A stretch of 64,000 nucleotides of DNA from Defluviibacillus sp043739385 (lineage in GTDB: Bacteria > Pseudomonadota > Gammaproteobacteria > Burkholderiales > Burkholderiaceae_C), in contig JAYUED010000180.1 of NCBI GenBank assembly GCA_043739385.1, positions 1 to 64,000 of the forward strand. Reading direction: 5' to 3'. Below the pieces are notes generated by a model. It did not search any database and was not told the origin of the DNA. It saw only the letters and a list, made by a program, of their open reading frames with translations. A program made the position numbers and the translations under genes. Of the stretch, positions 16,521 to 25,400 are shown in pieces (position 1 is the stretch's first letter; each line of letters opens with the position of its first letter).

Positions 16521-18440
16521 ATGAGTTTTTCAGGTTTCATCGTCCAGCTGCTGAATGGGCTGGCGGGTGCTTCATCGCTTTTTTTGGTAGCGGCGGGGCT
16601 GTCGCTGATCTTTGGCGTGACGCGTATCGTTAACTTCGCCCACGGTTCGTTCTTCATGGTGGGTATTTATATCGCCTACAGCTTGGTTGAACACCTGGGC
16701 ACTGGCTTGGGTTTTTGGCCTGCGCTGTTGTTGGCGGCAGTAGCTGTGGGCGTATTTGGTGGTTTGCTGGAAATGCTGCTGCTGCGGCGCATTTACAAAG
16801 CGCCAGAGCTGTTTCAACTGCTCGCCACTTTTGCCTTGGTGCTGGTTATCAAAGATGCGGTGCTGTGGTTCTGGGGGCCAGACGAATTGCTGGGGCCACG
16901 GGCACCTGGTTTATCGGGAGCGGTGTCTATTTTGGGGCGACAGTTTCCGTCATATGACTTGTTTTTGATTGTGGTCGGCCCTGTCGTGCTGGGCCTGCTG
17001 TGGCTGCTGCTGACACGTACCCGCTGGGGCACGCTAGTCCGCGCTGCTACGCAAGACCGTGAAATGGTCAGCGCGCTGGGGGTCAACCAGGCTTGGCTGT
17101 TCACCGCAGTGTTCGCGCTGGGTGCGCTGCTGGCCGGTTTGGGCGGTGCCCTGCAATTGCCTCGCGAGCCGGCCACGCTGGAGATGGACTTGAACACCAT
17201 CGGGGCTGCTTTTGTGGTGGTGGTGGTGGGCGGCATGGGTTCAATCCCCGGCGCTTATGTTGCCGCGCTGCTAATTGCTGAGATCAAGGCTGTATGCATC
17301 TGGCTGGGTGTAGTTGATATTTTGGGTTTCAGTATTTCGTTTTCCAAACTGACGCTGGTGGTTGAATTTTTGGTCATGGCAGTTGTACTGGTGGTGTGCC
17401 CCTGGGGCCTTATGGGCAGACCGCAAGCACCTAACCGTTATGTGGGAATGCCTGAGGAGCCTTTGCGCCGAGCAGGTAAGCCCTATCTGATGATGGCCGC
17501 TGTACTGGGTGTCGTGCTGTTGGCATTGCCTCTGGTGACAGCCGATTCCCCGTACACCACGGTGCTGATGATTGACCTGCTGGTGGCCGCCTTGTTCGCC
17601 GCTAGCCTGCATTTTTTAATGGGGCCTGCGGGTATGCATTCGTTCGGCCACGCTGCCTACTTTGGTTTGGGTGCTTACGGCGCAGCACTGCTGGTGCGTG
17701 CCAGCGGGATGCCGATGGAGATGGCCTTGATCGTCGCGCCTTTAGTCGCAGCGCTTGGGGCCTTGGTCTACGGATGGTTCGCGGTGCGGCTGTCGGGTGT
17801 GTATTTGGCGATGCTGACTTTGGCTTTTGCGCAAATCACTTGGGCTATCACTTACCAATGGGATACGTTCACGGGTGGCAGCAATGGCTTGACAGGCGTC
17901 TGGCCGTCAGAATGGCTGTCGGACAAACGCAGCTACTACTACCTCACGCTGGTGCTGGTGACGCTGGGTGTGCTGTTTTTGCGCCGCGTGCTGTTTTCGC
18001 CGTTTGGCTATAGCCTGCGGGCTGGGCGGGATTCTGTGCTGCGGGCGGACGCGATTGGGATGGACGTGAAACGCATGCAGTGGGTGGCCTTCGTCATAGC
18101 AGGTGCAGTGGCCGGCTTAGCCGGGGCGCTGTATGCATTCTCGAAAGGCAGCATTTCACCCGAGACACTAAGCGTGGGTAAATCGGTGGATGGTTTGGTG
18201 ATGGTCTTGCTTGGAGGCGTCCAGACGATTGCTGGACCTGTTGTGGGTGCTATCACTTTTACCTGGTTGCACGACACCGTGGCACGCAATACTGATTACT
18301 GGCGTGCCATGCTAGGGGCTATTATTTTGCTGCTGGTGCTGCTTTTCCCACAGGGGATAGCGGGCTTTGTGAAGCAGTTGGCTGATCGACTGAGCGAGCG
18401 CCGTCGCACCGTCAAAGAAATAACAGAGGCCCAGGTATGA
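16521..18440 (+). CDS. fused ABC transporter permease (LivH-LivM type)
   Basis: A 639-residue membrane protein combining both permease halves of a branched-chain-amino-acid-type importer. Residues 1-310 resemble LivH (LNGLAGASSLFLVAAGLSLIFGVTRIVNFAHG near the start). Residues 320-620 resemble LivM (MGPAGMHSFGHAAYFGLGAYGAALL, then TGGSNGLTGVW and the VAGLAGALYAFSKGSISP loop). The two halves are separate genes in E. coli. Fusion fixes a 1:1 ratio of the two channel subunits. It sits between the binding protein and two ATPase genes, and its stop overlaps the next start (ATGA). The substrate is presumably nicotinate, by context. Confidence 0.9.
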   Translation: MSFSGFIVQLLNGLAGASSLFLVAAGLSLIFGVTRIVNFAHGSFFMVGIYIAYSLVEHLGTGLGFWPALLLAAVAVGVFGGLLEMLLLRRIYKAPELFQLLATFALVLVIKDAVLWFWGPDELLGPRAPGLSGAVSILGRQFPSYDLFLIVVGPVVLGLLWLLLTRTRWGTLVRAATQDREMVSALGVNQAWLFTAVFALGALLAGLGGALQLPREPATLEMDLNTIGAAFVVVVVGGMGSIPGAYVAALLIAEIKAVCIWLGVVDILGFSISFSKLTLVVEFLVMAVVLVVCPWGLMGRPQAPNRYVGMPEEPLRRAGKPYLMMAAVLGVVLLALPLVTADSPYTTVLMIDLLVAALFAASLHFLMGPAGMHSFGHAAYFGLGAYGAALLVRASGMPMEMALIVAPLVAALGALVYGWFAVRLSGVYLAMLTLAFAQITWAITYQWDTFTGGSNGLTGVWPSEWLSDKRSYYYLTLVLVTLGVLFLRRVLFSPFGYSLRAGRDSVLRADAIGMDVKRMQWVAFVIAGAVAGLAGALYAFSKGSISPETLSVGKSVDGLVMVLLGGVQTIAGPVVGAITFTWLHDTVARNTDYWRAMLGAIILLLVLLFPQGIAGFVKQLADRLSERRRTVKEITEAQV

Positions 18441-19288
18441 CTGAGATGAGTGAGGTTCCTTTGTTAAAAATCGCGGGATTGGGCAAATCCTTCGGTGGCG
18501 TCAAGGCAGTTGATGGGATCAACTTTGAATTGAAAGCGGGTGAGTTGTTGGCGCTGATCGGCCCCAATGGCGCAGGCAAGTCCACCACGTTCAACATGGT
18601 GAACGGGCAACTTAAAGCTGATGCAGGCTCTATCCAGCTCAATGGCCATGAGCTAGTGGGCCGCAAGCCACGCGACATTTGGCGCAAGGGTGTGAGCCGC
18701 ACCTTCCAGATTGCCGAAACTTTTGCCAGCCTCACCGTAGTGGAAAACGTGCAAATGGCGCTCTTGTCGCAAGACGGACTGTTGTTCTCATTTTGGCGGT
18801 GGGCTGCTGATCACAAGCGTGACGAGGCGCTCAGTCTGCTGGCTCAGGTGGGAATGCGCACCCAGGCCGATCGCCCCTGCAACGTTCTGGCTTACGGTGA
18901 TGTGAAGCGCGTCGAATTGGCTATCGCCATGGCGAACGCGCCCAAACTCCTGCTGATGGACGAACCCACCGCAGGCATGGCCTCCAAAGAACGTAATGAC
19001 CTGATGGCACTGACCAAGCAACTGGTGATCGATCGCGGCATGGCCGTGCTGTTCACCGAGCACAGTATGGACGTGGTGTTCGCTTACGCTGACCGCATGA
19101 TTGTGCTGGCGCGGGGACGCTTGATTGCCGAGGGTAAACCGCTGGAAATACGCGATCATCCCAAAGTGCAAGAGGTGTACTTTGGCAGTGGGAAAACCTT
19201 TGAAAAAAATGGCAATAGCGGTACTAACGGTAATAGCGGCAATAAAGCCACTGATAAAGCCACCGAAACAGTCAAGGAGGTTGCGTGA
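18437..19288 (+). CDS. ABC transporter ATP-binding protein, LivG type
   Basis: A 283-residue ABC ATPase. Walker A is GPNGAGKSTT near residue 45, and the Walker B region LLLMDEPTAGM lies near residue 175, with a switch histidine in FTEHSMDVVF. The signature region reads VLAYGDVKRVELAIAM, where GD replaces the usual GQQ/GE form of this subfamily. It ends in an unusual low-complexity tail rich in Asn, Gly, Ser and Lys (NGNSGTNGNSGNK) of about 35 residues beyond the domain. It is coupled to the permease gene and the next ATPase. It would power uptake of the locus's pyridine substrate. Confidence 0.9.
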   Translation: MTEMSEVPLLKIAGLGKSFGGVKAVDGINFELKAGELLALIGPNGAGKSTTFNMVNGQLKADAGSIQLNGHELVGRKPRDIWRKGVSRTFQIAETFASLTVVENVQMALLSQDGLLFSFWRWAADHKRDEALSLLAQVGMRTQADRPCNVLAYGDVKRVELAIAMANAPKLLLMDEPTAGMASKERNDLMALTKQLVIDRGMAVLFTEHSMDVVFAYADRMIVLARGRLIAEGKPLEIRDHPKVQEVYFGSGKTFEKNGNSGTNGNSGNKATDKATETVKEVA

Positions 19289-20022
19289 TGGCTGCTCAGC
19301 AAACTCTGCTCGAAACCCATGGTCTGTGCGCTTGGTACGGCGCTGCGCAAATTTTGTATGACGTAGATTTGAATGTCCAGCGCGGTGAAGTTGTCGCGCT
19401 GATGGGCCGTAACGGCGCTGGCAAATCCACCACGCTCAAAGCGCTGATCGGGATGTTGGCAAAGCGCAAAGGCACGGTGAAATTCTTAGGTCAAGACATC
19501 TCTAAAAGCGAACCCCACCGTGCTGCGCGCCTAGGCCTGGGCTTCGTTCCAGAAGACCGTCGCGTGTTCACCGATCTCACCGTGATGGAAAACCTGAGCG
19601 TAGGCCAGCAGCCGCCACGCCGCTGGGCCGATGGCACAGATGCTCCGCTGTGGACGCCCGAGCGCCTATTTCAACTCTTCCCCAACCTGGGTGAAATGCC
19701 GAACCGTCCCGGTGGGCGCATGAGCGGTGGGGAGCAGCAAATGCTGACCGTTGCCCGCACGCTGATGGGCAACCCGTACTTGGTGCTACTCGATGAGCCG
19801 TCCGAGGGCGTTGCCCCGGTGATCGTCGAGCAAATGGCGAACATGATTCTGGCGCTAAAGGCCCAGGGTGTGAGCATCTTGCTGTCCGAGCAAAACATGC
19901 ACTTCGCCGAATTGGTGTCTGACCGCGCCTACGTGCTGGAAAAAGGCCAAATTCGCTACCAAGCGAGCATGGCGGAATTGGCGGCGAACGACGAGGTGCG
20001 CCGGGCTTATTTGAGTGTTTAA
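19288..20022 (+). CDS. ABC transporter ATP-binding protein, LivF type
   Basis: The partner ATPase of 244 residues: Walker A GRNGAGKSTT near residue 39, signature MSGGEQQMLTVARTL near residue 145, Walker B LVLLDEPSEGVAPVI near residue 163 and the switch LSEQNMHFAE. The overall pattern, with WYGAAQILYDVDL near the start and GFVPEDRRVFTDLTVMENL, is LivF. The ATG at 19288 has a strong AAGGAGG (19274-19280) seven bases upstream and overlaps the stop of the LivG-type gene by one base. It completes the importer binding protein, fused permease, LivG and LivF. Confidence 0.92.
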   Translation: MAAQQTLLETHGLCAWYGAAQILYDVDLNVQRGEVVALMGRNGAGKSTTLKALIGMLAKRKGTVKFLGQDISKSEPHRAARLGLGFVPEDRRVFTDLTVMENLSVGQQPPRRWADGTDAPLWTPERLFQLFPNLGEMPNRPGGRMSGGEQQMLTVARTLMGNPYLVLLDEPSEGVAPVIVEQMANMILALKAQGVSILLSEQNMHFAELVSDRAYVLEKGQIRYQASMAELAANDEVRRAYLSV

Positions 20023-20078
20023 ATTAAGTGTTTAGCTGAGTTTTTGACCGTGTTTTTAACCTTGACTGGAGTTATGCC

Positions 20079-20804
20079 ATGAATGCTTCTTCGCGCCGTC
20101 TGCTGTTGAAATCCACCACTTTGGGCCTGCTGGGCTTCGGGTTGTCTCGCTACGCCTTTGCTGCTAGCAAAATCAAACCTGCCGCCAACGCTGCGTTGAT
20201 CGTGGTGGACGTGCAAAACTGCTTCGTTGAAGGCGGCACGCTCCCCGTAGGCAAGGGTGCTGAGGTGGTGCCAGTCATCAACAAGCTTTCTACTGCGTTT
20301 GAAAATATCGTCGTTACCCAAGACTGGCATACCCCAGGGCATGCCTCGTTTGCCAGTACCTACCCTGGAAAAAAACCGTTTGAGACGACCAAGTTGTCTT
20401 ACGGCACCCAGGTGCTGTGGCCTGACCATTGTGTGCAAGGCACCGATGATGCGGCGCTGCACAAAGACCTCAAGCTGCCCACGGCACAAATTATTGTGCG
20501 TAAAGGGTTTCATAAAAACATGGACAGCTATTCCGCCTTTGAAGAAGCTGACCACAAGTCGGCAACAGGTTTAGCTGGTTATCTTAAACAACGTGGTATC
20601 AAAACCGTTTTCATAACCGGCCTTGCCACCGATTTTTGTGTAGCTTGGACGGCGATGGATGCACGTAAGTTGGGTTTTGAGGTCTATGTGATCGAGGATG
20701 CCACCCGTGCTATCGACTTGAACGGTTCGTTGGCTGCTGCATGGAAGCAAATGGCCGCCAAAGGCGTCAAGCGGATTCAGTCTGGGGACATTGATGCCGC
20801 TTGA
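20079..20804 (+). CDS. pncA: Tat-exported nicotinamidase (PncA family)
   Basis: A 241-residue nicotinamidase/pyrazinamidase that hydrolyses nicotinamide to nicotinate. Catalytic residues are visible: D44 (VDVQN), K142 (VRKGFH) and nucleophile C187 (GLATDFCVAW). D82, H84 and H88 (QDWHTPGH) form the metal site. Unlike the cytoplasmic E. coli enzyme it starts with a twin-arginine signal: SRRLLLKSTT, a hydrophobic core and AFA before the mature protein at about residue 29. It should therefore fold inside and act in the periplasm. The gene lies between the importer and nicAB genes, which indicates that external nicotinamide is a substrate of the pathway. NAD salvage would need a cytoplasmic enzyme, so this copy looks catabolic. 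Confidence 0.9.
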   Translation: MNASSRRLLLKSTTLGLLGFGLSRYAFAASKIKPAANAALIVVDVQNCFVEGGTLPVGKGAEVVPVINKLSTAFENIVVTQDWHTPGHASFASTYPGKKPFETTKLSYGTQVLWPDHCVQGTDDAALHKDLKLPTAQIIVRKGFHKNMDSYSAFEEADHKSATGLAGYLKQRGIKTVFITGLATDFCVAWTAMDARKLGFEVYVIEDATRAIDLNGSLAAAWKQMAAKGVKRIQSGDIDAA

Positions 20805-21981
20805 TGGGCGCCGTTGCGAGAGTGATTTAGAAAGTCATTTTTTACCCACCCGCCGTGCGGTAATGGCTGTTGCTCTGCTGGGCTTGGCCATACCTGCTGC
20901 ACATGCTGAAACTGGCGTCACCGACACCCGCATCCGCATTGGTCAATCCGCAGTTTTCAGTGGTGTGGCGCAAGACTTTGGTATTGACTATCGCGCTGGC
21001 ATTTTGCTGGCGTTTGCCCGTGCCAACAAGGCCGGAGGTGTGCTGGGTCGCAAGCTGGAGTTGATTTCCTACGACGACGCCTACAACCCTCAACGCACTG
21101 CCGACAACACGCTTAAGTTGATTGATGCTGACCAGGTTTTCGCGCTAATGGGCTTCGTTGCTACTGGTAATCTTGTTGCAGCCTTGCCTATTGCTGAGAA
21201 ATCAGGCGTACCGATGTTTGCGCCGCTGGTGGGTACCAGTTCATTTCGCAGCACATTTCACCCGTTGCTGTTTCACGTGCGTGCGAGCTACGAGCAGGAG
21301 CTGCGCAAAATCATTGGCCACTTGGCCACGCTGGGTATCCGTGACATTGCGGTGGTTTATCAAAACAGTGCGTTTGGTAAATCAAACATGGAAACCTGCG
21401 TGCAGATTGCGGAAAGTTTGTCTGTCAAGGTGAAGCAAACCTTGCCCATGGACATTACCGCCACTGACGCAAAAACCCAGACCGCTGCGCTGGTCGCCAC
21501 CTCGCCGGGGGCCGTAGTGATGGTGATGGCAGGGCGTATGGTGGAGGTCTTTTTAGCCGACTACAGGGCCGGTAAAGGCGCTGCACCTATTTACACGCTG
21601 TCGGTGGGCATCACCGATGCGGCTGGCTCAGCGAAACGCTTGAACGGCAAGCTTGAAGGCGTGGTGACGGCCAGCATCGTGCCTGGCACGCAGCAGGTGC
21701 GTTTTGCCGTGGTGGCCGACTACCAGCGCGACCGGGCTGAGTTTGCGCAAACTATCGACAGTGCCACCGCATTGGAAGGCTATATCGCCGCCCGCGTATT
21801 CATCGAAGGTCTGCATCGTGCAGGTAAGGCGTTGACGCGTGAAGGTTTTGTGCGGGCGCTGGAAGGCATGGGAACCACCAAGCTGGCCGATTTTCCGCTC
21901 AGCTACGGCCCTAAAAACCACAACGGCTCGAACTTTGTGAACCTAGAGATGTACGGAAGCGATGGCCATCTTGTCCGTTGA
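20794..21981 (+). CDS. second ABC transporter substrate-binding protein, LivJ-like
   Basis: A 395-residue type I periplasmic binding protein with an N-terminal signal: RRAVMAVALLGLAIPAAHAE around residues 20-40. Then comes IRIGQSAVFSGVAQDFGIDYRAG, typical of LivJ-like proteins of the ANF-receptor class. It is different in sequence from the binding protein upstream of the permease. No second permease accompanies it, so the two proteins may share one membrane complex and deliver different ligands (for example nicotinamide against nicotinate). The ATG at 20794 overlaps the end of pncA, and its own end overlaps nicA. Some family members are instead sensor-linked; nothing here suggests that. Confidence 0.82.
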   Translation: MPLDGRRCESDLESHFLPTRRAVMAVALLGLAIPAAHAETGVTDTRIRIGQSAVFSGVAQDFGIDYRAGILLAFARANKAGGVLGRKLELISYDDAYNPQRTADNTLKLIDADQVFALMGFVATGNLVAALPIAEKSGVPMFAPLVGTSSFRSTFHPLLFHVRASYEQELRKIIGHLATLGIRDIAVVYQNSAFGKSNMETCVQIAESLSVKVKQTLPMDITATDAKTQTAALVATSPGAVVMVMAGRMVEVFLADYRAGKGAAPIYTLSVGITDAAGSAKRLNGKLEGVVTASIVPGTQQVRFAVVADYQRDRAEFAQTIDSATALEGYIAARVFIEGLHRAGKALTREGFVRALEGMGTTKLADFPLSYGPKNHNGSNFVNLEMYGSDGHLVR

Positions 21982-22447
21982 GGGCTTGACCGTCAATGGC
22001 CAGTACGCGGAGTTACCGCTGGACTCTGGCGCCACCCTGCTGCATGTGTTGCGTAATGATTTGGCGCTGAACGGCCCGAAATACGGTTGCGGTCTGGGTC
22101 AATGCGGTGCCTGTACTGTGCTGGTGGACGGTGTGGCCGCAAGAGCTTGTGTGATTCCCGCGCTGGGCGTGGCGGGCCGCGCCATCACCACATTGGAGGG
22201 TCTGCAAACATCCGCCGCCTTACATCCTGTGCAGCAGGCCTTTCTCGACACCCAGGCTGCCCAATGTGGATATTGCCTGAACGGCATGGTGATGATGGCC
22301 GTCGCGCTGTTGCAGCACACGCCGTATCCCACAGATGTGCAAATCCATAACCAACTTTCGCACAACCTGTGCCGCTGCGGGACGCATATAGAAATCGTAC
22401 AAGCCGTGCAGCGTGCGGCCGTGCTGATGGCGGAGACTGTGGTGTGA
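21962..22447 (+). CDS. nicA: nicotinate dehydrogenase small subunit, two [2Fe-2S] clusters
   Basis: A 161-residue subunit of a xanthine-oxidase-family molybdenum hydroxylase. Two clusters are visible: C43, C48, C51, C63 (YGCGLGQCGAC, then RAC) and C102, C105, C137, C139 (QCGYC, then CRCG). This matches NicA of Pseudomonas putida, which with NicB hydroxylates nicotinate at C6 using water. The start overlaps the upstream binding-protein gene by 20 bases, and the stop overlaps the GTG of nicB. Isoquinoline oxidoreductase-type small subunits are similar, so the assignment to nicotinate relies on context: nicotinamidase upstream, 6-hydroxynicotinate reductase and enamidase in the same locus. Confidence 0.88.
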   Translation: MAILSVEGLTVNGQYAELPLDSGATLLHVLRNDLALNGPKYGCGLGQCGACTVLVDGVAARACVIPALGVAGRAITTLEGLQTSAALHPVQQAFLDTQAAQCGYCLNGMVMMAVALLQHTPYPTDVQIHNQLSHNLCRCGTHIEIVQAVQRAAVLMAETVV

Positions 22448-25400
22448 GCGAGGATAGGATGCCGCGTCGTGCCAGCAGTGCCTTTAGTCGTGACGACTTC
22501 CATGCCGCCAGTGGCGTGCTGCTGGTGGTGCGCGACCCGCCAGCCGCCGCCGTACCAACGCCCGGCCAGCCCACCGCTATTTCTGCAAACCTCGCAGAAG
22601 GCGTGGAGATTTTGCTTGCGGTGTGGGATGACGGTAGCGTCACCGCCTTGCATGGCCACGTTGATTTAGGCACTGGTCTGCGCACCGCGCTGGCCCAAAT
22701 CGTGGCCGAGGAGCTTGATATTCCTATGGCCGACATCACCGTGGTGATGGGCAATACCGCCAGCACGCCCAACCAAGGGGCCACTATTGCTAGCGCGTCG
22801 ATTCAAGTGCATGGCGAGCCGCTGCGGCGGGCAGCTGCGCAGGTGCGGGCTTGGTTGCTCGCGAAAGGGCAAGAACAAGAGCGCGAACAAGAGCAATTGG
22901 TTAAGCCGGAGGCATTGGACTACCGAGCAGTCCTAACTGGTCAGCACGTGGCATTGATGCTGAAGTTACAAGCTCCCGTTAAAGATGCCAAGGACTACCA
23001 CACCGTAGGCCAGTCTGTTCCCCGCGTGGACATAAGAGACAAGCTCACTGGCAACTTGGTGTTTGTCCATGACATGCGTGTCCCGGGCATGCTGCATGGT
23101 CGCGTGGTGCGCCCGCCTTATGCAGGAGCAGACCACGGTGAATTCATCGGCAACACGCTGGCAGGTGTTGATGAGTCCTCCATCGCGCATATTCCCGGTA
23201 TCCGCGCCGTGGTTGTGATCCGCGATTTCGTTGGTATCGTTGCTGAACGTGAAGAGCAGGCTGAGCAGGCACTGCGTGAGCTGCGCGTGCAGTGGAAGCC
23301 CTGGCCTGGCATGCCTGATGTGCAAAACCTAGCCCAAGCGCTGCGCAATAACCCGTCTACAAAACGCCTGCTGGTCGATGAAGGTGATGTAGACGCTGCC
23401 ATGGCCCACCTCGGCGCAAGCAACGGCACTGCCATGCCACGTACTTACGTCTGGCCATACCAAATGCACGCGTCGATAGGGCCGTCTTGTGCGGTGGCCG
23501 ATTGGCAAGGTGAGGCCATGACGGTCTGGGCTGGAACACAAAACCCCCACGTTTTGCGCTTTGATTTGTCCCGACTGTTGGACCTGCCCGATGTGGCGAT
23601 CAACGTGATTCGTATGGAGGCTGCAGGTTGCTATGGCCGTAACGGTGCCGACGATGTGGCGGCCGATGCGGCGCTGCTGTCCCGCGCCGTCAAGGCCCCG
23701 GTGCGTGTGCAGCTTACCCGCGAGCAAGAGCACCTTTGGGAGCCCAAAGGCGCGGCTCAGCTCATGGAAGTACAGGGTGGTTTGAACGCTGATGGCAGCG
23801 TTGCTGCCTACGATTTCCAAACGTCTTACCCTTCCAATGGTGCACCTACGCTGGCGCTGTTGCTGACGCGCACCATTGAGCCTGTGCCCCAAGCCTTCGA
23901 GATGGGCGACCGCACCGCCCGACCGCCTTACGACTATGCCAATCTGCGTGTCAGCGTTAACGACATGCCGCCGCTGGTGCGCGCTTCGTGGCTAAGGGGC
24001 GTGTCCGCATTGCCCAATGCATTCGCCCATGAGTCCTATATCGATGAATTGGCGACGGCAGCGGGTGTCGATCCGGTGGACTTCCGTTTGCGTTACCTGA
24101 ACGACCCGCGTGCTGTAGAGCTGGTGCAGGCTACCGTGCAAAAAGCTGGCTGGAAGCCACATACCGAAGCCAAGCTTCAGCCTTCGGAGGGCGAGATACT
24201 TCACGGCCAGGGCTTTGCCTATGCCCGCTATATTCACAGCAAATGGCCGGGCTTCGGTGCAGCCTGGGCAGCTTGGGTAGCCGATGTGGAGGTCAATCGC
24301 CGTACCGGCGAAGTCCATGTGCGACGCGTAGTTGTGGGGCACGATGCAGGCTTGGTGGTCAATCCAGCGGGCGTTGAGCACCAAATCCATGGCAATGTGT
24401 TGCAAACCACCAGCCGCAGTCTGTTGGAGCGCGTGCCGTTTACTCCTGACATGAACACCGTCGCTACCCAAGAGTGGGGCAGCTACCCTATCTTGAGCTT
24501 TCGCGATGTGCCCGTCGTTGAGATCATGCACATGCCCCGCCAAGGTGAGCCAGCGCTGGGGGCGGGAGAGTCGTCGTCTGTGCCTGGCACGGCGGCAATC
24601 GCCAACGCCATCTTCGACGCCACCGGTGTACGCTTTCGTGAGCCGCCCTTCACGCCGGAGGTGGTGCGGGCAGCATTGAATCCTGAATATCAATTAAGTA
24701 CGAAAAATGTGCCAGATGCACAATCTTTACCTGCAGTAATTGCTACAGATAAAGCAGCAAATCTAGTTGCATTACCCTGGCCCCAGCGCCGCTCGCTTTG
24801 GGCCAAAGCCAGCGCCTTGGCAATCGGGCTCCTCGGTTTTGGAGCTGCACTGCTGGGCTGGCGTTCGTCAATTGCGCCCGTTACGCCCGGTGCTGTATCT
24901 TTGCCTTCAATTTACTCTGCCGCCACCATAGAACGAGGCCGTCAACTGGCTGCCGTGGGCGATTGCGCTGTTTGCCACACCGCACCGGGCGGCGTGACCA
25001 ATGCGGGTGGACAGGCCTTGCACACGCCGTTCGGTACCGTCTACAGCACTAACCTCACGCCTGATGTTGAAACTGGTCTTGGGGCATGGTCGATCGTGGC
25101 CTTTCAGCGGGCTATGCGCGAAGGCATTTCCCGCGACGGTCATCACCTCTACCCCGCCTTCCCCTACACCGCCTTTGCCAAAACCAGCGATGACGACTTG
25201 ACAGCGCTGTACGCGTATTTGATGGCACAACCGGCTACCAAGGCCGCTACGCCAGCGGCAGAAATGCACTTTCCGTTTAATCTGCGCCCGCTGATGGCAG
25301 GCTGGAACGCGCTCTTCCTCGACGCCACACCCGCTCAGCCGGTGCTGAGTCAATCCGCTGAATGGAACTGGGGTGCTGTTGTGGTCAATGGCCTGGGCCA

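Noticed and set aside
23329..23892. 187-codon open frame antisense to nicB
   Set aside because: His/Arg-rich shadow of a conserved molybdopterin domain.
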